In this document: positions 1 through 11,941 of the stretch, in pieces
Position numbering within the stretch: position 1 is the first letter of the stretch
Layout: each line of letters begins with the position of its first letter
Assembly (NCBI GenBank): GCA_030142905.1
Contig: JASJOG010000064.1
Location: forward strand, 248,001-312,000
Reading direction: 5' to 3'
DNA from: Heliopora coerulea
Taxonomy: Eukaryota; Cnidaria; Anthozoa; Scleralcyonacea; Helioporidae
Length of the DNA stretch: 64,000 nucleotides
Notes under the pieces: model-generated
Seen by the model: only the letters and a program-made list of their open reading frames with translations
Database searches by the model: none
What the model was told of the DNA's origin: nothing
Program-made: the position numbers and the translations under genes

Positions 1-248
1 AATACTGGCTTGACATAACGTTCGCTCAAAGTTTTTGTACATATAAAAGGCTAAAAACTTTGAAGTTAAAGTTACAAACGTTTTCGACTGTACCTGATAA
101 TGAATATATACTGTAGACGGAAACGTCTGTAATTTTAGCTTCAAAGTTTGTAGCCTTTTACGCGTACAATACTGATATATATCAAACAGTTTATTGTATC
201 TGGTTGCATTGTATAACTGACAAGTGAATATTAGGATTACTTTACACA

Positions 249-668
249 CAGGGCCGCCGAGAGGGGGGGTGGGGGGCAGGAGGGCAACTTGCCCCGGGCC
301 CACTACTTAATAGGGGCCTCTAAAATGTTTGAGCTTTACGTTTTTGACGTAACGAAGATTAAAGACAGTGACATAACGGATGGCAGTTAGGTTAGAGCAA
401 TGGTTACTGCCCTCAGAATGCAGGGAAACAGCGTTTCAGAGCGTTAGAGGCCCAAAAGGGGGACCCTAACGCAAATTTTGTACAGGCCTTCATCAGCTCC
501 GTAATTACTTCACTGATTAAAGATGTAATTCTGCGTTTGTCGTTATTAGCATTTGGTGTTGAAGTGAAAAATTTACCCATAAACACGATCTTAATACATA
601 TATGACGTCACCAAAAGCCTCAAATCAATATTTCGCCCCAGGCCCCACGAAACCTCTCGGTGGCCCTG
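249..668. mobile_element. hAT-like non-autonomous element (MITE)
   Basis: The ends are inverted repeats, CAGGGCCGCCGAGAGG on the left and CCTCTCGGTGGCCCTG on the right. The element is flanked on both sides by the identical 8-bp direct repeat TTTACACA (241-248 and 669-676). An 8-bp target duplication with CAGGG-type ends is the hallmark of hAT transposons. The 420-bp interior has no open frame of note, so it must be moved by a transposase encoded elsewhere. Confidence 0.8.
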
Positions 669-742
669 TTTACACATGCTAGTTGCAGCTTACTGTACCT
701 TTACCAAGGTAGTGTGTTTAAAAGCTCAGTCAACCTGAAGAC

Positions 743-920
743 AAGATAAACTTAAGTTTTCTTACCCCACTGTATTGCAATTTTTTATGCAGATGAAAAA
801 CTGGAAAAGACAGTACTTCAAAATGTAATCAACTTTAGAGCAAAATAAACTTAAGTTCACTAAGTTAACTACATTGTAATTTTTTTGTGCAGATGAAAAA
901 CTGGAAAAGACGGTACTTCA
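743..920 (+). repeat. Tandem duplication of a splice acceptor and the start of a PH exon
   Basis: Two copies of about 80 bp lie head to tail (743-820 and 842-920). Each has AAACTTAAG, a T-rich tract, GCAG and then the exon start ATGAAAAACTGG...TACTTCA. The first copy loses the exon after TACTTCA and runs quickly into a stop, so it is a decoy or dead exon. The second continues into the complete exon 893-961. The copies differ at a few positions, including CAG against CGG in the Lys-Arg stretch, so the duplication is not very recent. Confidence 0.7.
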
Positions 921-3900
921 GGCTCGACATGTTTAAATTTTGTTATTACGAGAAAGAAACCGTAAGTAATCATGCAATGCAATGATATTCAGATCTTTGA
1001 TAAATGAGTACAAGTGAAGTTTAGCGGACGCACCCAGCCGCTGACCTTTGCAGTCGGATAAACAACAAATATGAATTTTCTGCCGGAAATTTAAGTGCAG
1101 CAGTGAGCACAGTCAACCGTGAAATGGCCTGAGTGTACGAAGATATCATTCAAATCACAAAAGATAAACTCTGCAACCAATATTAACCCTAATCCTAACC
1201 TAACCCTAGCCAAATCCTGTCGTTATAACATCAATAAACTCATTTTTTCTTCCGTTTTGTCTGTCAAAATTTTCCCGCCAAATCTTCCTTTACTCGACTG
1301 TTGAGCAAGCAATACTGGTCAGCATCCAGGTGCGTCCGCTAAACTGCTCTCTCGTCCAATGAATATTAAGGGTTAATTACCTCAACCGAAGGAAATACAG
1401 TAGGTCAGTTGTCCACCGAGGCGCATGGCGCTGAGGTAAACAACTGACTGATTTCCTGAGGTTGAGGTAATTAACAATTTAGTTCACGATTGTGGAGGTT
1501 GGAGGGATTTCCAAGCATTAATCTCTAGAATCTAGCTGTTTTTCTCGTATCTTCGATCTTGTTCCTTAGTTGTATTATTAACATTACTTACGCTATTCTT
1601 TTGAGCAATGTTCGATTCCCCGTGAATGCATGAATAATCACGTTTATAGTCTCGTGGGTATAAGTTCATCAAAATGTTCTAATTATTATGAATTATTCTG
1701 GCAAATATGTAAATCTTGCTGCTAGCTTCAAGCAAATAGTTGATCGGTTGGTGCAGACGAAAGGCTGGTCCAGAAGCTTTTGAAACTGTCCTAATTTCCA
1801 CTTGTGTTACGAATGCACCCCACTAGTCTAAATCAGTACAAAGCTACGTTAAGTTTGAAAGAATGTTCTGAAGCGTTGACGTTGTGGATGTCACTATGCT
1901 GTAGTTGGAAACACATATTTTAAAGACCATATATATGCCGATGAACGGTTAGTAAAAGCAATGCTAAATGCTTGAAGTCTAGCCTACACGAGTAAATTTT
2001 CTGTGGCAGGTTTTCTGTGACAAAGATATTTACTCGTGTATAAAGAGAGCAAATGCTATGTTGAAAACTTGTTTGCCTATGCGCCAGAAATGACTATAGA
2101 CAGTGAAGACAAAACCGAAGAAACCGTTGCCAACCTCTTAGTATATGGGAATTTGTTTTTCAGGGGTAAAATTCCGGCAAATTTTCTCATGTATTCAAGC
2201 AAATAAAAATGGTCACTGAAAAACGTGCTATAGATAATGTGCTCGTGTGGACTAGGCTTAAGGGCGCCGTCGTTTATTGCTTGTATATATTTACATAGTT
2301 CATGTGATGGCCGCATTAAAAAGAATTCCGTTTGAATTTAAACATTTACTTCTTGTTATGATGTATGAAGAGGAAACCTATTAATTCATGCTTGTCATTT
2401 TGTCGTAGTTTTACAACGAGTCGTGGTTAAAAGTCTTCGTCCTTAGAGTTAGTTTTACCGTTATTCATGGCAACGTTTTGGTTAACAGTTTGATGCTTGA
2501 GGTGGCATTGTTTAGAAAACGAACGATCGTTGGGCAATGTTTAAATTTTTTGAGCGTTTTTAACAATTTTAAACAGACCAGTTTCTGGCAAGCGTGCATA
2601 CATTCAAGGCGCTGTTACACGTGCTACTTTTTACCTCGCGATTGTCATCCTAATGTATGCATTGCACTCATGAGAGCCTCGAAGATGAACTAGAGCGAAT
2701 CATAAACAAGAATCGAGCTGCTTAGACTGTTGTTGGGTTATTGCATACACTAGGATAACAGTCGCTTGACAAGAAAATCGCTCGTATAACAGCGGCTTTA
2801 GTTCGCTTAAACCCTTACCTTCCAATCAAACATTACTGTATGGTTTAATACATAAAAATTAGTGTATAAACGATTTTCAATAGATTTTAAAAAATATTTT
2901 GAATTGACTGAGTAATTTAGAATTAGTTTAGAAAAATCTGATATCTAAAGCATTAATGTTTGATAGATAATACACATTGTCCTTGGGGCATTAAAGTGCC
3001 TATACGGACCTTCGAAAGTTTACATATTTGTAAGTTTTGAGTTCTTCCGATAAAAATTGTAGTATATCTTGTATTAGAAAAATTTCATTTTCATGGATTT
3101 TTTCGCTGCTAAAGTTGGCTATTTTGAAGCTTTTCAACATTTGACCGTGCGATAAAAAAGCTGGAATCTAGTGAGCGGACGTGACGTCAGTCCAGGAACA
3201 CCAGTACGTAACAACAGTGATTATACGATGCAAATACACTATATTTTCTTCGTGTAAGATTTTGAACTTACACTAAGAAAATATAGTGTATTTCCAGGTT
3301 TTTTATCGCACGGTCAAATGTTGAAAAGCTTCAAAATAGCCAACTTTAGCAGCGAGAAAATCCATGAAAATGAAATTTTTCTAATACAAGATATACTACA
3401 ATTTTTATCGGAAGAACTCAAATCTTACAAATATGTAAACTTTCGAAGGTCCGTATAGGCACTTTAAATGATTTTTGTATATTTAGGCATGGTAGTGATA
3501 AATCATCCAACAGGAACGTTAGTCTTGCACTCGTCTGGGAAAATTGAAATGCTGCTAATAACTTTTGAAGGATGTGATTATGCTGGGTGATGACCACAGC
3601 AGATGAAGGAAAACCGACACAGTCGTGAACTAATAATACATCACGATTCGTGCGGAAAATGCGCTTACTATGAAGTGATCTGTTTCAGCCATCAGTTGAA
3701 AAATTTTCATGTTAATTATTCTTTGTAACTATCATCCACAGGACAAAGAACCAATCCGTTCATTGTCAGCGACTGATTTAAAAGGAGTAAAGCCATACGC
3801 AGGGTATGAAGCTATAAATTACGACATCACATATTTTAATGTCATTCCGTCATATATGTATCTACATTTCTGTCTATCTGTCTATCTCTCTGTCTATGTA

Positions 3901-6900
3901 ATCTAATCCAATCCAATCCATTCTACTATTATATGTATATGTATTATCTAAATAGATATCCATATCTTTATCTGTATCTATATGATAATCGATAAATCTA
4001 TATCTAAAATCCATTTATCTATATGTAAATCTATATTTATATTGATAAATCTTTATATCTATATTTATACCTACCTGCAAATAGTTAGAAACTGTAAGCC
4101 GTTAGTATTCAGAAATGGGCAGGTTCTCGTCCCATCATGACCTGACAGTATTTTTGAGCATCACAGGCTTCCAGTACCTGAAATAGCGCGAATTAAACAA
4201 CACTTCCAGTTGTTACTTTCAACTAAATCGTGAATTCTCTTGTTTAGGACGACACTTAACCACAAACAACATGTATTCCAAGTTGAAACACCTCAAAGGA
4301 CTTATTACATCCAGGTTTGATCTTTACCCTATAATTTCATGTCGTTAATTAGTGTAGTGCATGGATTAGGACACTGTGGATAGATGCAGGACAGCATTCC
4401 CGAAATAAATCTAAATATTAATTCCTAGAACTGTGGGCCTTAAAGACTTACTACTCTTAAGAAAGGATTGCAGGTCAGGTGGCTCAATCGTCATGTGTTT
4501 TTTGTATTAAGACTTCAAAAGCGAAGACAAGCATTTAGGTATTGATACGCAAAATCAGTTTTGAAAAAAGTATTGGTGATAAAAAAAACTTCGAACGATG
4601 TTGTGAAGGGAAAATTCAACCACGCTATCTAGGCCAAATCTTGATATCTACGAACGTTTAGAACTGATTAAATGACTCATGTCTTTTCGACTAGTAACAT
4701 GTTTTTGTCAAGCGAAATCCAATTCCTCAAGTGCGATTCGGTGACAAGCTCCTTCTGCATAATAAGTAAAATGATACGCCCCAAGTTGCACTGACTTTTT
4801 TTTTTGAAATGCAAAAGGTCCGTTGTTAGTGCGTCGGTCCGAGTACCTATACCTACGAATTCAGATGCCGCTCAAATTTTTTAGTCGACTTTTCACCTTT
4901 TTTGTGATAAGGTTGAAATTTTAAGTTCGTGATACTTTGAGGATTATTCTGAAACAAGATCTAGGGGATTGATGGACATGTGGTAGTGTTGCCTGTAGCT
5001 TGTCTTTTAAAATGGTATGGGATACACATTTCTTACAAGTTCCTTTATGAAACCAACTAAGGCGTTGAAAAACGAAGAATCCAAGTTAAGCGTTTTCTTT
5101 GTCTGTCAATCGCAGTTGGCTTGATAAAATATTTGAAGTTTGAGCTGATGATGATCATGTCATTGGTTGTACAGGCTGGATCAAAGAAAGGAAGGCTACA
5201 AAATTGACTAGCAATTTTAGTTTTTGGACGGTTGTGACCAGTCATATTTATATGTTTACCATGGCAATATACCCGGATTTAAATTCCTCTAAGGTTGAAG
5301 TGAATAACCGTTATATTTTTGAATGAGTTGGATTAATTTCACAAATGCTGTTGTTTCTTGCATTAAGTATCTTCTAAACTTATAGCCACGAAAAAGTCAA
5401 CAACAGGTGTCCATGGCTTACAAAAATTTTTGTGAGGTATAAAAAGGACCTGGAACCAAGTATGTTGTCATGGTAACTACTTAAAATAACCCAGTCAAGC
5501 ACTCAAACACAAATATAAACATCAAATGTTTAATATTTAAGTGATTTATCTGCCGTTCTTTTGATAGAAACTTGTGAGTTTTTTTTTCCTTGATGATGAC
5601 AATTATTAGTGACGGTAGGTTAAGAGAACATTGAATGAGCAAGAAAAAGTTGAAATGGGACGCTTCGTTTCTGAACGCCTGTGCTTTTTCAGAAAAGAGA
5701 ATATTGAGAGTCGATTTTTACGTTTCGTGAACCCTTAAGCTAAAGTAATGATTGTTCTAATTGTAGGCCGAGAGCGAAGAAGAAATGCAAGAATGGATCA
5801 AGGCATTTAAACAAGTGATTAGGTCAATCAGAGGAAAATCCACTATGGTGAGATACTTTACGTTTACCTAAAGACAGCCTCAAAATTTTCTTTTACTATT
5901 TTACGATCTGATTTTATTAGTCTAAATTCAAGACGGATTCTCGTGGCCATTTCACACTAATCTCTTTGGGTTCATTTACACGATACGAGTGTCGTATACA
6001 ATTGTACGTCCTGGGGTATGTGATGTTGTCTCACCAGCGTAATCCCGGCTTTTGATTCGCTTACTAAAGAAGCAATACGTTCGGAAGACTCCAATCAGTT
6101 AATCGGATACATCAGAACGAACAATCGTATACGACGATCGTATCGTGTAAATGGGCGTTTAATGACATGCTGTGTTTATATTTATTAGAAAAATCATACC
6201 CCTCGTTAAGAAGAGAAAATATCGCACCTGATGCTTCATCAGTGCTGAACAATACTGAGACAATGATGAACGATACTGTTGGTTCATCAAAGTAATGTTG
6301 TTACTTTGTTCAGCCAACGAGTCTCTGGCAAAGAATAAGACATAAACCATAAAAGTCATCTTGTTAGCTTGATATTTAAGTTATAAACAAGACATGACAG
6401 ACCACACCTTTGTCTCTTTCTTACTTTGTTTGTAACGTGGAGCACTACAGCAGCTTAGCGGACCCACCGTGGCGCTGGACTTTTGCCGTGGGCTCAGCAA
6501 ACAAGGAAACGAGCTTTTGGCGCGAATTTTCAACAGCGTAGCACAGCGTTCTCACGACGGAACCTAAAATGCCGCTAGTTTATGGAGATATGTGAAAATT
6601 TAAAAAAGATAAGAATACTTTACGAGGATTTTACTACTCGAAAAAGGCTTACAGTGTAATCTACTGGCTAAAGTCCCACCAATATCACTATTTCTTTATC
6701 AATGCCTAGCATTATCCCAGACCATGGCCCAAGGGAAGTGGGGTGCAGCCGGTACATCGATCCGAGGCCCAGGGGGCCCATATCTATCTCGAGTACACAT
6801 ATTTCAGTTATTAAAAAATAAAGATTGTTGAACATAAATGTATTGTAGTGTATTTTATGGAGGGGGCCCCAAAATTTGTCTTGCTCCGGCACATAAAAAT

Positions 6901-8848
6901 TCTCTTGGCAGCCCTGCCCAGACCAAACCAATTTCTAACCCTTATCCTAAACCCTGACCCCAAGTAAATGTAGATAATAACAAAGTAAATATTTTTCGTC
7001 TCTTCTTGATACTCTTGGTCTCTTTCATTCCAAATAATCAAATGAATGCGTTGGCATGCATAATTTTCCCACCAAATGCAGCCTCACTTGCCCACTGAGC
7101 AAGCAAGAAAGACCAGCGGCAAGGTGGGTACGCGAAAGTGTAGTCAAGCCTTACTTGAATATCAAGTTAGATAGACGACGTTTTTCTTTTGTTTTATTCT
7201 TTACTTTTTGAAATTTTCGGCTGGTTATGCTGCGGCAACGTGTGAGAATTTTGAGTATATACTTCAGTTCATAACACTTGTAGTCGTCTTACTAAACTAT
7301 TGGTTTTCGCTTTGTATAGGACGTAGTTTCAAACAAAGTATAATAAAGTAAAATACGATTAAACCAAACAACAGATAAAATGTAAAAGCCTAAACTCAAA
7401 AGGGGTCGCTAAGTTTGAAATCTTGTAATATATTTCAGTTTTACTAAAAATGTAATTGAGGCAAAAATAGTAGATTAATAGTCGACTTCCGTTTCAATTT
7501 CTCAATCAAGAAGAGCAAAGCTTTTCGCAAATAGCTTGGGATGGCGTTAAAGATGATTGTGAACCATTACTCTAAGTTCATGTTTATATTTTCAAATGGA
7601 AACTTCTGTAGTATTTAATTTTATAACCGCAAATAAACGTATATTTTCCGTGATTCTTTCATTTAGGGGTCCTGCCCTTTTTTCTTGAGCCTTGATTTTT
7701 AAGCCCGATGAACTTTTGTTCTTAAGCCTACTACACTTTTGTTCTTAAGCCCGGTGAACCTTTGTTCTAAAGCCTGGTGTACCTTTGTTCCCTGGTGTAC
7801 CTTTGTTCTTAAGTCTGGTGTACCTTTTTTCTTTAGTCTGGTGTGCCTTTGTTTTTAAGTCTGGTGTACCTTTGTTCCCTGGTGCACCTTTGTCCTTAAG
7901 TCTGGTGTACCTTTGTTTTTAAGTCTGGTGTACCTTTGTTTTTAAGTCTGGTGTACCTTTGTTTTTAAGTCTGGTGTACCTTTGTTTTTAAGTCTGGTGT
8001 ACCTTTGTTTTTAAGTCTGGTGCACCTTTGTTTTTAAGTCTGGTGCACCTTTGTTTTTAAGTCTGGTGCACCTTTGTTCTTAAGCCAGGCTTCCACAAGA
8101 CCGAATTTTCCGTACGAATAAAATATTTTCTTTACTTTTTTTTTATCTTAGTTCGAGTTTAAAATTTATAAGACAAAGAGGAAATATCTTTTTGCGCGAA
8201 AAATTCCGCCTAGCGGAAATTAAGCCTTACTGGGCGCTCCATCCACCAGAGAATCAAGACGTCCCTTACAAATCTTGTAACAACGGGGTTTTTTGCTCCT
8301 TTTCGTGTTTAGTAGCTACATTGAAATATGTGGTGCTTGTGATACTTACTGATTTTGTGCTTGTGTACATGTCAGTTAGGGTGAAGCCGTACATGGGCCG
8401 TTTATTATATAGAAATAAGACAAGCACTCATTTTCGTTCCCAGATCCCGTTACTTTCTAGCACGGCAGCACGGTAAGTGTTTGGGCTGTGGGGAGACAGG
8501 CACCGGATAACGTGATTGGCTGGTTGAACATAGTAAATTGAACAGGAAAAATCAGAGGCCCTAATATTTAAGACGTCTGGTGTCTCATTCCAGAGCTTCG
8601 ATGCTTTTCGTGCAAAGGAGTAAAGACATCAGGGTTAACACTCCGACGCCACTTGGTTCTTGTACGAATATGCCAAGTCTAGCCTGCGAAATGCACGCCT
8701 CTTTTTCTCATATAAATGGACTTCTTGAAATAGCAGTTAACACCTTTAAAGGTTGAATTGTTTTGAAAATTTGTCTTTTGTTCATTGTTCATTGTTTTTG
8801 GTTTGTTCTTTTGTATTGATGTACTTTACACAGGACGCTAACCCTTGA
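893..8848 (+). CDS. PH-domain protein, TAPP (PLEKHA1/2)-like, 3' part of the gene
   Basis: Four phase-matched exons are clear: 893-961, 3742-3803, 4248-4314 and 5767-5847. A likely last exon starts at 8834 (after TTTACACAG) and stops at 8848, with AATAAA near 9195. The joined product begins MKNWKRRYFRLD, continues through DKEPIRSL, VFQVETPQRTYYIQ and AESEEEMQEWIKAFKQVI, and ends in a short basic tail. This covers a PH domain from strand 2 (basic K-W-K-R-R-Y-F phosphoinositide pocket) to the C-terminal helix with its invariant Trp. KNWKRRYF and EEMQEWIKA resemble the C-terminal PH domain of TAPP adaptors, which bind PtdIns(3,4)P2 at the plasma membrane; ligand specificity here is inferred. The ATG at 893 is probably internal, with upstream exons before the window. 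Another PH family is possible; the PH call itself is firm. Confidence 0.72.
1018..1345. mobile_element. TIR element, family 1 (short copy)
   Basis: Left end AGTTTAGCGGACGCACC and right end GGTGCGTCCGCTAAACT are perfect inverted repeats; the pairing continues, less perfectly, through the GCTGACC / GGTCAGC boxes. The interior carries a short degenerate telomere-like tract (CCTAA variants, about 1184-1212). No target duplication is obvious. A diverged relative lies at 6455-7137. Confidence 0.65.
1372..1475. repeat. Foldback repeat
   Basis: GTTAATTACCTCAACC near 1372 pairs with GGTTGAGGTAATTAAC ending at 1475; an inner part (AGGAAAT, CAGTTGT, ACCTCAG) also pairs. Noncoding hairpin of about 100 bp next to a TIR element. 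Confidence 0.6.
1976..2260. mobile_element. Possible small TIR element
   Basis: CTAGCCTACACGAG on the left is the imperfect reverse complement of CTCGTGTGGACTAGG on the right. Just inside the left end lies a small hairpin, TACACGAGTAAA against TTTACTCGTGTA. Nothing in the interior looks coding; the open frame across 2077-2316 has no recognisable domain. Confidence 0.35.
2811..2952. mobile_element. TTAA-flanked MITE, piggyBac-like, copy 1
   Basis: The element starts right after TTAA at 2807-2810 and ends before TTAA at 2953-2956. Both ends and the AT-rich interior (GAATTGACTGAGTAATTT, AGAAAAATCTG) match the better copies at 43097-43243 and 49425-49570. TTAA target sites and CCCTT-type ends are typical of piggyBac-derived MITEs. 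Confidence 0.5.
2995..3463. mobile_element. Long-armed foldback MITE with TTAA flanks
   Basis: Two nearly perfect arms, starting AGTGCCTATACGGACC on the left and ending GGTCCGTATAGGCACT on the right, run toward a small central loop. The left arm has about 70 unpaired bases (about 3160-3230). TTAA stands at both borders (2991-2994, 3464-3467), suggesting a piggyBac-type target site. The arms form a hairpin over almost the whole 469 bp. It lies in an intron of the PH gene. Confidence 0.7.
3830..4080. repeat. Degenerate ATCT/ATAT simple repeat
   Basis: Interrupted runs of TCTATCTG, CTATATC and AATCTATAT, in the intron between PH exons 3742-3803 and 4248-4314. Low-complexity DNA without coding signals. 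Confidence 0.6.
5848..6454. other. Intron stretch without recognised features
   Basis: First part of the last PH-gene intron. Only a weak hairpin-like TIR signal (ACACGATACGAG near 5978, CGTATCGTGTAAATGG near 6138) is visible. The open frame at 6159-6359 has no domain features. Confidence 0.5.
6455..7137. mobile_element. TIR element, family 1 (long, diverged copy)
   Basis: Left TTAGCGGACCCACC...GCGCTGG pairs imperfectly with right CCAGCGGCAAGGTGGGTACGCG. Next to the ends are the same boxes as in the element at 1018-1345: a GCGAATTTT / AATTTTCCC pair and ACTGAGCAAGCAAG near the right end. A degenerate telomere-like tract (CCTTATCCTAAACCCTGACC) sits at the matching place. The two are old members of one family. 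Confidence 0.55.
7185..7230 (+). repeat. Diverged tail of the GTCGGCTGGT foldback family
   Basis: TTTTTGAAATTTTCGGCTGG with a T-rich upstream stretch matches the 3' tail of the foldback retroposon family (compare 12200-12374). The inverted arm is not recognisable, so this is a truncated or old copy. Confidence 0.4.
7690..8090. repeat. 23-bp minisatellite
   Basis: About 17 head-to-tail copies of a 23-bp unit (AAGTCTGGTGTACCTTTG plus TTTTT). The left units are degenerate (AAGCCCGGTGAACC) and the middle and right units nearly identical, so homogenisation ran from the right. It lies in the last intron of the PH gene. There are no spacers, so it is not a CRISPR array. Confidence 0.9.
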
Positions 8849-9950
8849 AGGGTTATGGCTGATCCGAAAGGTGCGATTGACGTACAGGTATATAAGATTA
8901 ACTCTCATGCGTCTTCAGGACGTATTGTTACATTCGCTAACGAATCGGCAGTAGAACGGGGAAGTTGGTGGATAATTGCATACGCCAGGGTGAAAAGTCG
9001 TATGCGACTATAATCTTTTCCGTTCTGTGCCCGCGATCAAATTTACCTTGGTCAGCGGAGATATTTTTCTAGTAATTTTTGCTGCATGAATTGCTGTAAG
9101 AGACTTCACTTGGTCCACCTTGCACTCTTTTTATTATAGTAATGTTTAGATAGATCGTGAGGATGATAATGAGCGCGAGTTGATAAACATCGTAAATAAA
9201 GAATCATTTCGGCCTGGTGGAAGTTTATTTCAGGGTATTACCTGGCGAATTCGCGGTCAAGGTAAATACCGAGGAAAGCAGGGAGAAAGTTTGCGCTTCT
9301 ATTTATAAATTTTTGCCGTTTCCATTTGTAAATCCGGTAATCCGATAATCCGTTTATCTAAAATGTTGTCATTAGATATGACGTAATGATGGTCGTTTGA
9401 TCGATCGGCACCCTCGATGGTAGACTTCGGAAATAATCTGCGTCGAAACGAGTTCTTTTTATCATGGCCTTTCACTTTTGTGTTGTGTTCGAGTACTTCC
9501 CGTCAAAGTTTGACAAAAAACGCTCAGGTACGAAACCAAACTATTATTGACCTAAACTTTATTTCTAGTCCGTCGTCGTCTTTTCGCGCACTTATTCTGG
9601 GAACAGTTTGTCAGTGTAAATCACCACCGTGTTCTGGGGACGCTGCAAATTAATAAAACCGCTGCGTAGCCTGTAATAGCGAAACCGCGCGTGGAGCTGC
9701 AGCTTTAAGGATTGATCTACGGGGTAAGATTGTCACACGGATTGTGAGCAGGTTTTGTCAGTCGAGGGATTAACTTAAGCACCACGGATGATGGTATCGC
9801 GTAGACTGGGCCTAAGGAGCTTTACACATGGTATTTCATGGCATGCGAATGTCGTCCTGGTGTGTGGAGTGAACTCGCGAGAGCCTCGAGGGCGCATCCG
9901 AGCAAATCCTAAGCAGAAATCTTACTGCATAGACTGACCAGGGGTAACTG
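8849..9950. other. Probable 3' UTR and intergenic DNA
   Basis: Follows the putative PH stop codon. AATAAA at about 9195 is a plausible polyadenylation signal. Nothing else is convincing; the open frame at 9417-9653 has no domain. Confidence 0.4.
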
Positions 9951-9952
9951 CC

Positions 9953-9953
9953 A

Positions 9954-9987
<34 letters not shown>

Positions 9988-10081
9988 ATTATTATTATTA
10001 TTATTATTATTCATATATTTGACTGTATGTATACTTGTCCAAACACCAGGTCCCCACCGGGGTCCAAGAGTGAGAGGGCTC

Positions 10082-10138
<57 letters not shown>
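9953..10138. repeat. Paired (GTT)n/(ATT)n trinucleotide microsatellites
   Basis: (GTT) about 11 copies followed by (ATT) at 9953-10012, then about 70 bp of unique sequence, then (ATT) of about 18 copies to 10138. Reading through these gives poly-Leu, poly-Ile or poly-Asn frames that are artefacts. Confidence 0.95.
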
Positions 10139-10139
<1 letters not shown>

Positions 10140-11257
10140 GGTCTTTATTAAAATTAAAGGCAAACAGACGTGCCCTAGTTACAGGGAAATGCCAATCGTG
10201 AGACAAAACCGTACGTTTAAATGCGATTTAAAACGTATGAAATTAGCCTTCCGCTTATTTAATCCTTTGGAACAAGACGACACCTGCTACTCTCTCCTTG
10301 GCTTCATTCAACTGTAGAGTAGAGGCTGACAACTAGCTTTTCTATTTTGTAAAAGCATACACACGTACGTATGTGTATGTGTGCAAATACGTGTGTGTAT
10401 ATATTCATATGTATGTACAAGGACGTAAATCCTGGGGGGGGATCGGGGGACATATCCCCGCACTTTTTGGACAGAGGGGGATACATATATAATTATCCCC
10501 CCCCCCACTTTTTGCAAAGTTCATGACAACTGAAGCCTAATTTCTGTTCCCTCGGCGCTTATGGTTCCATGTTTACCTTTATGATTTTCCGATATAACCT
10601 TTTTCAGCCCCAATTCTTACCTAGGTATTGTTGGTTCGAATACATGACAAATTATGAAAATTTGACAAATGATGAAAATTTGCCAAATTATTTTACAGTC
10701 CCGATCGTTCTTCTTTGGACGCCATTTTGTAAACAATCAGAAATACTTTGTTTAGTCATACTATAACGTCTTTATTGCTGTTTGGAGGAAATGCATGGCT
10801 TCGTTTCGATTGAAAAATAAGGTATGAATGTTGTTCCAAAGAAACAATCTCAAAATACAGGAAAAGGTATTTCATAAACATTAGATTTAAAAATAACCAA
10901 ACTTTCAGAGGGAATGCTTCCACATCACTTGGCCGGCTCCGTACCCCCCACTTTTAGGAAGCGATTGTCGCCCTTGTGTATGTATATTTACATAGACGTA
11001 CATATATATGAATGACCACTGTGTTCCCCAATTTTCTGTCCCCTGTCTCGCAAGCTTGTGATGGATTGTATGTTAGGGCAAAAACAATCTTCCATATTTG
11101 TTCCGGGGACATACGAATTTAATTTAGTTGATTACTTTTGGAGGGTAACTTAATCGCTTTTAGTCTAAAATTTTGAGAGACTACAACCCGTTGTTCTGGC
11201 ATGAAAACTCGTCAGTTGGTAGACTTTAATCAGTATTTTGAGCAGATGAATTTTTGG
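10139..11257. other. Intergenic DNA with G-run repeats
   Basis: Contains GT-rich low complexity near 10360-10410, and runs of G/C with ACTTTTTG boxes near 10432-10515 and 10940-10970 that may be the two ends of one diverged element. No gene signals. Confidence 0.35.
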
Positions 11258-11333
11258 ATAAGTATAGGTTATTTTGAGGCAACGAGGGGATATGTGATTT
11301 ATTCACCGAGGGGCCTCAAAATAACTTACTTAT
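11258..11333. repeat. Foldback repeat
   Basis: Left GTTATTTTGAGGC and right GCCTCAAAATAAC are inverted, with extended weaker pairing on the outside. The loop is about 35 bp. Confidence 0.55.
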
Positions 11334-11941
11334 ATTCCACATGGACGAGGTTGATTTGAGAGAGAACTGCAAAAAGATGCTTTTGTTCTGAGGATCTTTT
11401 GGAATGCCTGTCTAAAGCGCTGAAATAATACAATGGAAGTATGAACATCTGTAGTGGGATTTTGAAGAAGTATATTTAAATTGCAAAGTGATTTGTTTGG
11501 TTGGTTTAATATGCTAGAACTTGGTAAACATGAGGGTGAGTCCGACGAGAACAGATAATAAGTAAAAAAGTTCTCTACATACCTACCAAAGCGTTAGCTA
11601 AAAAGATAAAGAGTCCGTTTCAGACGTTTTACAAACAAGCAAAGACTGCTTCATGAATGGCCAATAACAAAGGAATTAAAGGTAGACGATAGCGTTTCCC
11701 GAGCTAAGCCATGTGTTCTCAATATAAGCACCTGCTTCGTTGTACTTAAAATGTGAGGTGCTTTACGTGTTTATAAGACTTGTTATATCATCGTTGGCTC
11801 AGTTTCTCTTTTCTCGAGAGGTTTATAACTAACTTGTAAACTTCAATGATATTCATGAACTTTCTACCAAAATTTCGCCATTTCTGTCCGTTGGTCGGGC
11901 AAGTTAATTCTTTCGAAACTTCACCAAGGATGATATAAGGC

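Noticed and set aside
1184..1212. Telomere
   Set aside because: Only a few degenerate CCTAA-type units inside a TIR element; interstitial.
7690..8090. Regular short direct repeats suggesting a CRISPR array
   Set aside because: There are no unique spacers, the units are contiguous, and the context is eukaryotic.
8192..8476. 94-codon open frame on +
   Set aside because: No domain, no splice support and no phase continuity with the PH exons.
9922..10206. Poly-Asn, poly-Leu and poly-Ile open frames
   Set aside because: Artefacts of (GTT)n and (ATT)n microsatellites, open on both strands.
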